A DNA stretch of 44,665 nt from Silicimonas sp. Its GTDB lineage: Bacteria; Pseudomonadota; Alphaproteobacteria; Rhodobacterales; Rhodobacteraceae. The stretch is taken from positions 1-44,665 of the forward strand of contig JABDJO010000013.1 in the NCBI GenBank assembly GCA_013002465.1. The letters run 5' to 3'. The position numbers and the translations under genes are program-made. Each line of letters begins with the position of its first letter. Position 1 is the stretch's first letter. Shown here piece after piece: positions 26,356-33,737 of this stretch. The notes beneath the pieces were generated by a model. It ran no database searches. It saw only the letters and a list, made by a program, of their open reading frames with translations, and had not been told where the DNA came from.

Positions 26356-27474
26356 ATGCAGACCCTCGGCATCGGCATCATCGGGTGCGGCAATATCTCG
26401 GAAACCTATCTGCGCCTCGCCCCGCTGTTCCGCGGCATCCAGATCCGTTCCGTCGCCGACATCGACATGGCCGCAGCATCCGCCCGTGCCAAAGAGTTTG
26501 GCACAAGGGCAGACACGGTGGACGGCCTGCTGGCGGCCGAGGACATCGACATCGTCGTCAACCTCACTATCCCTTCGGCCCATTTCGACGTCTGCTCAAA
26601 AGCGCTTGCCGCCGGCAAGCATGTCTATTCCGAAAAACCCTTTGTCCTGACGTTGGACGAAGGCCTGAAGATCAGGAAGATGGCCAATGATCGAGGGCTT
26701 CGCGTCGGTTCGGCACCAGACACATTTCTGGGCGGAGCACATCAGGCGGCCCGGCGGTTGATTGACGACGGCACCCTTGGCACCGTGTCCAGCGGCACCG
26801 CCTTCGTCATGAGCCACGGGATGGAACACTGGCACCCCAACCCGGATTTCTTCTTTCTTCCGGGCGCCGGGCCGGTTCTGGATTTGGGCCCTTACTACAT
26901 TGCCAACCTTGTGCAACTGATCGGCCCTATCCGCCGTGTCGCTGCCCTTGCCGCCACCCCATCACCGACTCGCACGATCCTGTCAGAACCGCGCCGGGGC
27001 GAAACGATCCCGGTCGAAACGCCGACCACGATCCACGGCTTGCTGGAATTCTGCAGCGGTGCCGCCGTTACCCTGGTGGCAAGCTGGGACGTTTGGGATC
27101 ATGGCCACTCGCCGATGGAACTATACGGCAGCGAAGGCACGCTGTACCTGCCGGACCCGAATTTCTTCGGCGGTGACTTGAAAATGACAACGGCGCAGGG
27201 TGACGCCAAAGACCTCGCGTCCTCGGATCACCCTTTTGGAGTCGTAAACGATGGCGATCAGGCGAATTACCGGACCGCCGGGCTGGCCGATATGGCGCAG
27301 GCCATCCGGAACAATCACCCGCATAGGTGTTCCATGGACCTGGCCCTTCACGGCGTCGAGGTCATGACCGGTCTCTTGCAAAGTGGCGAAACTGGGCAGT
27401 TTGTCACCATGACCACCACCTGCGACCGTCCCGCAGCCCTTGGCCCCGCAGACGCCCGCGCCCTTCTGGCCTGA
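26356..27474 (+). CDS. Gfo/Idh/MocA-family oxidoreductase
   Basis: A 372-residue NAD(P)-dependent sugar or cyclitol dehydrogenase. The N-terminal Rossmann site is GIIGCGNISETYLRL at residues 6-20, and the family EKP motif appears in HVYSEKPFVLTLDEG near 92. The C-terminal alpha/beta domain follows. The ATG at 26356 has AAAGGAA just upstream and lies 11 nt after the isomerase stop, so the two genes are one operon under the LacI-type regulator. An isomerase plus Gfo/Idh/MocA enzyme is a recurrent pair in inositol-like and uncommon sugar pathways. Confidence 0.9.
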   Translation: MQTLGIGIIGCGNISETYLRLAPLFRGIQIRSVADIDMAAASARAKEFGTRADTVDGLLAAEDIDIVVNLTIPSAHFDVCSKALAAGKHVYSEKPFVLTLDEGLKIRKMANDRGLRVGSAPDTFLGGAHQAARRLIDDGTLGTVSSGTAFVMSHGMEHWHPNPDFFFLPGAGPVLDLGPYYIANLVQLIGPIRRVAALAATPSPTRTILSEPRRGETIPVETPTTIHGLLEFCSGAAVTLVASWDVWDHGHSPMELYGSEGTLYLPDPNFFGGDLKMTTAQGDAKDLASSDHPFGVVNDGDQANYRTAGLADMAQAIRNNHPHRCSMDLALHGVEVMTGLLQSGETGQFVTMTTTCDRPAALGPADARALLA

Positions 27475-27579
27475 CGCCACCGGCGACCGACGCACGGCCT
27501 TTCAAGATCACTCTCAGCCGGCGAAATTGGCGGCAACGATGTATTCCGGCATCGCCCCAACCATGATACTCCGTTGATC

Positions 27580-28533
27580 ATGAGCGATCCTTTCTTCACC
27601 CCCGTCTCGGGTTTCGATTTGCCCCGGTTTGCCGGCGTGCCCACCTTCATGCGGCTGCCCCATGTGCCCCCTGATCACCCGCGGTTCGGTGATGTCGAAA
27701 TCGGGCTGGTTGGCGCCCCATGGGACAGTGGCACAACCAATCGCCCCGGTCCCCGCCACGGGCCGCGCCAGTTGCGCGATGCCTCGACCATGATCCGCGC
27801 TGAACATCCGGTTACAGGCATCCGCCCCTTCGAAGCCGCGAATTGCGCCGATATCGGCGACGTCGGGCCGAACCCGGCCAGCATTCCCGACACCCTCGAC
27901 CGGTTCACCGCGTTTTATGCCAACCTCAAGGCGCAGAATATCCGCCCCCTGACCGCCGGTGGCGACCATTTGTGCTCGCTTCCGATCCTGCGTGGCATTG
28001 CGGGGGATGGCCCCCTTGGGATGATCCATTTCGATAGCCACACCGATCTCTATCACTCGTATTTCGGGGGCGAACTCTACACCCACGGCACCCCCTTTCG
28101 GCGCGCCATTGAAGAGCGGCTCCTGGACCCTGCACGCGTCGTGCAAATCGGCATCCGGGGCACCATGTACGACCACGAAGACCTTGATTTCGCTGAGAAG
28201 TCGGGTGTCCGTGTGATCCGCATCGAAGAATTCATGGCGCGCGGCGTGGCCGACGTCATGGCCGAAGCCCGACAGATCGTCGGAACCTCGCCTATCTATG
28301 TCAGCTATGACATCGACTTTATCGACCCCGCGTTTGCGCCCGGAACCGGCACACCCGAGGTCGGAGGCCCGACGTCGTTTCAGGCGCTCGACGTGTGTCG
28401 CCACCTCCATGGACTTGAAATCCGGGGCGCCGACCTTGTCGAGGTTTCGCCTCCCTTTGATCAGACCGGCGCCACTGCCTTTTTAGGGGTCTCTGTCATG
28501 TTCGAAATGCTTGCGGCCATGGTCAGCGCCTGA
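27580..28533 (+). CDS. Agmatinase-family (ureohydrolase) protein
   Basis: A 317-residue manganese hydrolase of the arginase/agmatinase family, which releases urea from a guanidino compound. Metal-binding motifs are GGDHLCSLP near residue 128, HFDSHTDLY near 150 (the usual DAHxD with Ser for Ala) and SYDIDFIDPAFAPGTGTPEVGG near 247 (key residues D, D and the APGTGTPE loop). Two possible starts lie close together (TTG 27574 and ATG 27580); I prefer ATG. The ribosome-binding site is weak. It is about 105 nt after the dehydrogenase gene, so it may or may not belong to that operon. Agmatine or guanidinobutyrate are likely substrates. Confidence 0.88.
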   Translation: MSDPFFTPVSGFDLPRFAGVPTFMRLPHVPPDHPRFGDVEIGLVGAPWDSGTTNRPGPRHGPRQLRDASTMIRAEHPVTGIRPFEAANCADIGDVGPNPASIPDTLDRFTAFYANLKAQNIRPLTAGGDHLCSLPILRGIAGDGPLGMIHFDSHTDLYHSYFGGELYTHGTPFRRAIEERLLDPARVVQIGIRGTMYDHEDLDFAEKSGVRVIRIEEFMARGVADVMAEARQIVGTSPIYVSYDIDFIDPAFAPGTGTPEVGGPTSFQALDVCRHLHGLEIRGADLVEVSPPFDQTGATAFLGVSVMFEMLAAMVSA

Positions 28534-28585
28534 TCCGGCACTCTGATTGTGCTAGGCTGGGGTATCAACCAGGAAAGGATGCTCC

Positions 28586-28879
28586 ATGATCATGCGCATA
28601 TTTCAGGTCAGGATCAGGCCCGGTAAGGAAGAGGAATTCGCGCGTTTCTTCCACGACACGGCAATTCCTCTGATGAAGGGAACCGACGGGATCGAACAGG
28701 TTCTGCCCGGTGCACCCCATGACGACCCGCGGTCCTTCAGCTTTGTCATGATCTGGAGGGATCTGGCCGCATTGAAGGCCTTTGTCGGTGACGACTATAG
28801 ATCAGCCCATATCGACCCAACTGAAGCTGACCTGGTCGAATCAAGGTCGATCACGCACTACGAACTGGTTGCCGCCTGA
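28586..28879 (+). CDS. Small ABM-like (dimeric alpha-beta barrel) protein
   Basis: A 97-residue protein with the fold pattern of antibiotic biosynthesis monooxygenase-like proteins: a first strand MRIFQVRIRPGKEEEFARFFHDTAIPLMKG, a central FSFVMIWRDLAALKAFVGDDY and a last strand ITHYELVAA. Such proteins are ferredoxin-like and often act as dimers in oxygenase or heme-related chemistry, but catalytic residues are not clear here. AGGAAAGG precedes ATG 28586. It follows the agmatinase gene by 52 nt and converges with the radical SAM gene, with 3 nt between stops. Confidence 0.72.
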   Translation: MIMRIFQVRIRPGKEEEFARFFHDTAIPLMKGTDGIEQVLPGAPHDDPRSFSFVMIWRDLAALKAFVGDDYRSAHIDPTEADLVESRSITHYELVAA

Positions 28880-28888
28880 CCCTCAGGC
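28874..28888. terminator. Hairpin formed by two convergent stop regions
   Basis: A perfect inverted repeat GCCTGA-CCC-TCAGGC lies exactly between the convergent ABM-like and radical SAM genes. Both TGA stop codons are within the stems. With no T-run, it may act as a bidirectional terminator or may simply protect both transcript ends. Confidence 0.45.
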
Positions 28889-29833
28889 CGAGCAACTCGC
28901 ACCGCCCAGAACACAGAACTTGGCGCAATGGGGGTGGTTCAGACGCACCGGGCGCTCGGCGTCTTCCAGAGTTGCGCCCAGTTCGAACTCGGAATCATAG
29001 GGCAACAGAGTGCAGGCAACCACGGCGGGCCGGTCTGCCCCCTTGCGTTTCACGACCATGCGCGACGACGAACACATCACGTCCCGGGGCGATTTGCCCA
29101 GAATGCCCCAACAGTCGGTAGTGATCTCCGGGACATCGACCGTTTCGTCCATCTCGGGAAACAGCACCGTCTGACCGGGCGCGAAGGCGTCAATGTCAAA
29201 CCCTTCGCGGGCAAAAAGTGCGGCGTAACCCTCCCGCGCGTCCGCCTCGACCTCGTTCCACATGGTGCGACCGGCAACGGCCATCGGAATGCCCCGGTCC
29301 CGCAACCACCGCATCCCGTCAATCGAAGCCTCAAAACTGCCGATCCCGCGTTCCTGGTCGTGATAGGCGGCCGTATGATGATCCAGCGAAACCCGCAGCG
29401 TCAGCTTGCCGGGAAAATCGCGCTGCAGTTGCTCCAGGCCCTTGCGCACCGATTTACGCATCATCGGACGCATCGCATTTGTCAGGATCAAAACCTCGTA
29501 CCCGGCTGCAAGCGAAGCGCGGGCCATGGCGTTCATGTCGGGGTTCATGAAGGGTTCGCCACCGGTAAACGCGATCTCGCGCACTCGCCAATTTCGGGTC
29601 TCAAGCTGATCCAAAAACTCCTGAACCTCGGCAACCGTCAGATAAACCAAGGCATCGTTTTTCGGCGATGACAGGATATAGCAGTTCGGGCATTCGATAT
29701 TGCACAAGGTGCCGGTGTTGAACCACAGGGTTTCCGGATGACTGAGGGCGACCTCGGCCCGCTCTTCCCCATTGGCGGTCCGAAGCGGGTCCAGAAACTT
29801 TTCGCCGGCAAGATGTCCGGTATGATCTTCCAT
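28883..29833 (-). CDS. Radical SAM protein with C-terminal cysteine cluster
   Basis: A 316-residue radical SAM enzyme that would cleave S-adenosylmethionine with a [4Fe-4S] cluster. Cluster ligands are C44-x3-C48-x2-C51 (CNIECPNC) and the GGEP motif is FTGGEPFMNP at 89-98. The C-terminal part carries six more cysteines (C241, C254, C274, C303, C307, C314), a pattern suggesting one auxiliary Fe-S cluster as in SPASM/twitch proteins. The substrate is not recognised; many such enzymes modify peptides or cofactors. The gene is divergent from zwf, with 183 nt between. Confidence 0.85.
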   Translation of the reverse strand: MEDHTGHLAGEKFLDPLRTANGEERAEVALSHPETLWFNTGTLCNIECPNCYILSSPKNDALVYLTVAEVQEFLDQLETRNWRVREIAFTGGEPFMNPDMNAMARASLAAGYEVLILTNAMRPMMRKSVRKGLEQLQRDFPGKLTLRVSLDHHTAAYHDQERGIGSFEASIDGMRWLRDRGIPMAVAGRTMWNEVEADAREGYAALFAREGFDIDAFAPGQTVLFPEMDETVDVPEITTDCWGILGKSPRDVMCSSSRMVVKRKGADRPAVVACTLLPYDSEFELGATLEDAERPVRLNHPHCAKFCVLGGASCSA

Positions 29834-29980
29834 CGTGGTTTTATCCCCTGTTCAATGCGTTACCTAAGAGCAGCGCGCTGCAAGCGAAAGAAAAAGCGTG
29901 CGGCCGTGACAGAGATGTGATGAGCATGTGTAGACCTCTGGACTTGCAGGGGGTCTCGCGGTATCAGGCGGCAAACGAAC

Positions 29981-29994
29981 TGTTAGCGGTAACA
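29981..29994 (+). promoter_or_regulatory. Palindromic operator before zwf
   Basis: The sequence TGTTAGCGGTAACA is a near-perfect inverted repeat (TGTTA-N4-TAACA, CG at the centre) ending 22 nt before the zwf ATG. It is of the type bound by LacI-family sugar regulators such as GntR of E. coli. Its position would let a repressor block zwf-pgi transcription. The regulator is not identified; the LacI-type gene at 24411 has different operators. Confidence 0.6.
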
Positions 29995-30016
29995 TAATCA
30001 GAAGGATTGGACCAAA

Positions 30017-31471
30017 ATGGTCTCGCGAGTCATTCCCGTCGACGATTTTGACCTGGTGATCTTTGGGGGCACCGGCGATCTGGCGCGACGCAAGATATTG
30101 CCGGGTCTGTTTCGTCGGTTTCAGGCGGGGCAGATGCCCGAAAGCGCTCGGATCATCGGCGCGGCGCGAAGCGATCTGGACAGCACGGGCTATCGCAAAG
30201 ACGTCGCCAATGCACTGAAAGAGTTTCTGCCGGAAACCGCGCGTCCCAAGGGGGACGTGAAGGCATTCCTCAAGCAGATCGAATACATCGCCATCGACGC
30301 CACGGGCGATGGCGGTTGGAAGGAACTGTCTTCGCTTTTGCGCGACGACATTGTCCGGGCCTTTTACTTCTCGGTCGCACCGTCGCTCTTTGGCGCATTG
30401 GCCGAACGATTGCACGGCTACCAGTGTTCCGGACCAGCTTGCCGCATCGTCGTTGAAAAGCCTTTCGGGCGGGATCTGGAAAGCGCGCGTGCCCTGAACA
30501 AAACCCTGCGCGACCACTTCGACGAAAGCCAGATCTACCGGATTGACCATTACCTCGGCAAGGAAACCGTCCAGTACCTGATGGCGGTGCGTTTTGGCAA
30601 CGTCCTGTTCGAACCGCTCTGGAACGCCCAATACATCGACCATGTTCAGATCACGGTCGCCGAAAGCGTTGGTGTCAACGGGCGCGGTGCCTACTATGAT
30701 CGTTCGGGTGCGATGCGCGACATGGTGCAGAACCACCTGATGCAACTGTTGTGCTTGATCGCCATGGAGCCACCGTCGCGCTTTGATCCCGACGCGGTGC
30801 GCGACGAAAAGCTGAAGGTCATCCGCGCCCTCGAATCCCCGGAACCTTCCGACATCGTGCGCGGTCAATATGTCTCGGCGAGCGAAGGCGAAAGCTATCT
30901 CGATCAGGTCGAAGACCCAAGCAGCCGCACCGAAAGCTTCATCGCCCTGAAACTGCGCGTGTCAAACTGGAGATGGGCTGGCGTGCCGTTCTATCTGCGC
31001 ACCGGAAAGCGGCTAAAGGCGCGGCATTCGGAAATCGCCGTTGTGTTCAAGGACGCCCCCCATTCGATCTTCGGCCAGGCCCTTGGTCGGCACCGCAACG
31101 TGCTGGCCATTCGGTTGCAGCCGAACGAAGGCATGGACCTTCTGGTGACGATCAAGGAACCGGGACCAGGGGGGATGCGGCTGGTGGATGTGCCGCTTGA
31201 CATGACCTTCGCCGATGCCCTGGGGCCAGAAGGCGACGACGTGCCCGACGCCTATGAACGCCTGATCATGGACGTGATCCGTGGCGATCAGACCCTGTTC
31301 ATGCGCGGCGACGAGGTTGAAGCGGCCTGGGCCTGGACCGACCCCCTGATCAAGGGCTGGAAGGACCGGGGCGACAAGCCGGCAACCTATGACGTCGGCT
31401 CGACTGGCCCCGAGGATGCCGCCGTCATGTTGCACAGCGAAGGCCGACGCTGGCGCGATATTGCGAGTTAA
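30017..31471 (+). CDS. zwf: Glucose-6-phosphate 1-dehydrogenase
   Basis: Oxidises glucose-6-phosphate to 6-phosphogluconolactone with NAD(P)+, the entry to the Entner-Doudoroff and pentose phosphate routes. It has 484 residues. The dinucleotide site is FGGTGDLARRK at 16-26, the EKPFG motif is at 147-151, and the substrate/catalytic motif RIDHYLGK is at 175-182. AGAAGGA lies before ATG 30017. pgi follows after 16 nt, so the two are one operon. A sugar-regulator-like palindrome lies just upstream. No 6-phosphogluconolactonase gene lies between zwf and pgi. Confidence 0.96.
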   Translation: MVSRVIPVDDFDLVIFGGTGDLARRKILPGLFRRFQAGQMPESARIIGAARSDLDSTGYRKDVANALKEFLPETARPKGDVKAFLKQIEYIAIDATGDGGWKELSSLLRDDIVRAFYFSVAPSLFGALAERLHGYQCSGPACRIVVEKPFGRDLESARALNKTLRDHFDESQIYRIDHYLGKETVQYLMAVRFGNVLFEPLWNAQYIDHVQITVAESVGVNGRGAYYDRSGAMRDMVQNHLMQLLCLIAMEPPSRFDPDAVRDEKLKVIRALESPEPSDIVRGQYVSASEGESYLDQVEDPSSRTESFIALKLRVSNWRWAGVPFYLRTGKRLKARHSEIAVVFKDAPHSIFGQALGRHRNVLAIRLQPNEGMDLLVTIKEPGPGGMRLVDVPLDMTFADALGPEGDDVPDAYERLIMDVIRGDQTLFMRGDEVEAAWAWTDPLIKGWKDRGDKPATYDVGSTGPEDAAVMLHSEGRRWRDIAS

Positions 31472-31487
31472 GACAGGGGGATAGAAG

Positions 31488-33098
31488 ATGACATGGACCC
31501 AGTTGAGCGATGCGGCCAAAGCGGCCGCAAAAACACCGATAAAAGACCGGTTCGCCGACCCGGACCGCGCCACGGAATTCTCGGTCAGCGCCCTCGATCT
31601 TCTGTTCGACTACTCCAAGACAACCATGGACAAGCCCGGGCGCGACGTCTTGCTGGCACTTTTCGACGCGCAGGGCGTGGCGGCACGGCGTGACGCCATG
31701 TTCGGCGGCGACAAGATCAACGAAACCGAAGGTCGCGCCGTCTTGCACACCGCGTTGCGCAACCTTTCCGGCGACCCCGTTCTGGTCGATGGCAAGGACG
31801 TGATGCCAGGGGTTCTTGACACCCTGAGCGCCATGGAGCGCTTTGCTTCGGATTTGCGCGAAGGCCGCGTGCGTACTTCGGGCGGCAAGGTCACCGACGT
31901 CGTCAACATCGGTATTGGCGGTTCAGACCTTGGTCCCGCCATGGCGACCCTGGCACTTGCGCCCTATCATGACGGGCCGCGCTGCCATTTCGTCTCGAAC
32001 GTCGACGGCGCCCATATCAACGACGTGCTACTGGCGCTCGATCCGGCGACGACGCTGGTGATCGTCGCCTCGAAAACCTTCACCACCATCGAAACCATGA
32101 CCAACGCCGACACCGCCCGGCGCTGGATTTCGGATGCCGTCGGCGATGATGCAGCGGGCAATCACTTTGCGGCCCTGTCGTCAGCCGAAGACAAGACCGC
32201 AGCCTACGGCATTGATCCATCACGTGTTTTTGGGTTCGAGGATTGGGTCGGCGGGCGTTATTCGCTGTGGGGACCGATTGGCCTGTCGCTGATGATCGCC
32301 ATCGGCCCCGGCGCCTTCCGCGCTTTCCTTTCGGGGGCCGAAGTCATGGACAGACACTTCCGGGCAGCAGAACCGCTTCAGAATCTGCCGGTCATGCTGG
32401 CGCTGACGGGGATCTGGCATAACCAGGGCCTGGGTTATCCCACACGGGCCGTTCTGCCCTATGAACAACGGCTTGCCAGGCTTCCCGCCTATCTTCAGCA
32501 GCTTGAGATGGAAAGCAACGGCAAGAGCGTGGCGATGGACGGCGACAGCCTGACGGTGCCATCAGGGCCAATCGTCTGGGGCGAACCCGGCACCAACGGC
32601 CAGCACGCCTTTTACCAGCTGATCCATCAGGGCACCCACGTGATCCCGTGCGAGTTCATGGTCGGTGCCACCGGCCACGAACAGGCGCTGTCCCACCAGC
32701 ACCAGCTTCTGGTGGCAAACTGCCTTGCCCAATCCGAAGCGCTCATGGGTGGCCGCACGTTCGACGAAGCGCGTACGCGCATCGACGGCACGTTCATGGG
32801 CGACGAGTTGGATCGCCAGGCCCGCCACCGGGTCTTTCCCGGCAACCGCCCCTCGACGACGCTGATCTATCCCAAGCTTACGCCCCACGTCCTCGGCCAG
32901 ATCATCGCGCTTTATGAACACCGCGTGTTCGTCGAAGGCGTCATGCTTGGGATCAACTCCTACGATCAATGGGGCGTCGAACTGGGCAAGGAACTGGCCA
33001 CCGCCCTTGCGCCCATTGTCACGGGCAAGGAAAGCACTGATGGCAAGGACGGATCGACGGCGAACCTGGTCGATTGGGTGCATAGGCACGGCGGCTGA
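31488..33098 (+). CDS. pgi: Glucose-6-phosphate isomerase
   Basis: Interconverts glucose-6-phosphate and fructose-6-phosphate. It has 536 residues and both family signatures: [20 protein letters not shown] near residue 255 and [20 protein letters not shown] near 482. The ETMTNADTA stretch is also typical. It follows zwf by 16 nt. Gluconeogenic carbon can thus be passed through pgi to zwf into the Entner-Doudoroff route. The 3' end converges with the thioesterase gene, with only 3 nt between the two stop codons. Confidence 0.96.
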   Translation: MTWTQLSDAAKAAAKTPIKDRFADPDRATEFSVSALDLLFDYSKTTMDKPGRDVLLALFDAQGVAARRDAMFGGDKINETEGRAVLHTALRNLSGDPVLVDGKDVMPGVLDTLSAMERFASDLREGRVRTSGGKVTDVVNIGIGGSDLGPAMATLALAPYHDGPRCHFVSNVDGAHINDVLLALDPATTLVIVASKTFTTIETMTNADTARRWISDAVGDDAAGNHFAALSSAEDKTAAYGIDPSRVFGFEDWVGGRYSLWGPIGLSLMIAIGPGAFRAFLSGAEVMDRHFRAAEPLQNLPVMLALTGIWHNQGLGYPTRAVLPYEQRLARLPAYLQQLEMESNGKSVAMDGDSLTVPSGPIVWGEPGTNGQHAFYQLIHQGTHVIPCEFMVGATGHEQALSHQHQLLVANCLAQSEALMGGRTFDEARTRIDGTFMGDELDRQARHRVFPGNRPSTTLIYPKLTPHVLGQIIALYEHRVFVEGVMLGINSYDQWGVELGKELATALAPIVTGKESTDGKDGSTANLVDWVHRHGG

Positions 33099-33101
33099 CG
33101 A

Positions 33102-33485
33102 TCAAGCCTCTTCGGCGCCATCCCTTGCGATGATCTCAGCCCGCGCTTTTGGGTAATGCGCCCGCCGTGTCTTGCCATCCTGTTCCAGGCTGACAACCAC
33201 AGCTTCGCCGATGGCCTTCAAGGCCCCGCCCGAGTGAATAGCATACTCCATGATCAGGCTTGAGGCTTTGATAAGCCGGGTTCGGGTCGTCAGGATATAC
33301 GTGTCATCCTGAAACATGGGCTGGAAATAATCCGCGGTCTGGCGACGCACGACAAGTTGCGGATCGTCTACGCCATAGGATGTCAGACCATAATCCTGCA
33401 CATACCTGACACGGATGGTCTCGAACCACCTGAGATACTCGACATTGTTCACGTGGTTCAGCGCATCCAGCTCACAAAACCGCAC
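33102..33485 (-). CDS. Acyl-CoA thioesterase, 4HBT/hotdog family (start uncertain)
   Basis: A hotdog-fold thioesterase of at least 127 residues. The family motif DALNHVNNVEYLRWFE at residues 6-21 carries the usual catalytic Asp and the H-x-N-N pattern; the rest keeps the strand-rich hotdog layout. The first usable start is GTG 33485, but this cuts the first strand of the fold. The same frame stays open for 34 more codons upstream (reading ...KEGISGWPYGFGDR before the GTG), with sequence that looks coding, yet no ATG, GTG or TTG occurs there before a TGA at 33588-33590. A CTG start or a frameshift is possible. Confidence 0.72.
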   Translation of the reverse strand: MRFCELDALNHVNNVEYLRWFETIRVRYVQDYGLTSYGVDDPQLVVRRQTADYFQPMFQDDTYILTTRTRLIKASSLIMEYAIHSGGALKAIGEAVVVSLEQDGKTRRAHYPKARAEIIARDGAEEA

Positions 33486-33593
33486 GCGGTCGCCAAAACC
33501 GTAGGGCCAGCCGGATATCCCTTCCTTGGCAAGGGCATCGCTATCCAGTCGTGTCAGAAAGGTCTGCAGTGTCTCGGTCCAGGTTTGTCAGTT

Positions 33594-33667
33594 TGGAGCG
33601 GGTAACGGGAATCGAACCCGTAACTTAAGCTTGGGAAGCTCGCGTGATACCTTTTCACCATACCCGC
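33594..33667 (-). tRNA. tRNA-Gly (anticodon CCC), CCA encoded
   Basis: Minus-strand tRNA with a perfect 7-bp acceptor stem (GCGGGTA with TACCCGC), a 4-bp D stem (GTGA/TCAC), anticodon loop TTCCCAA giving anticodon CCC at 33633-33635, a 4-nt variable loop and a 5-bp T stem (ACGGG/CCCGT) with loop TTCGATT. The 3' CCA is encoded at 33594-33596. The anticodon stem has one weak C-A pair at its base and one G-T pair. It lies just upstream of the thioesterase frame. Confidence 0.95.
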
Positions 33668-33737
33668 GCGCCGTCACACTGGGTATGCCACGTTTGATTT
33701 CGGGTCAAGAGAAGCAAGGGGTCCGGGGCAAGGCGGC

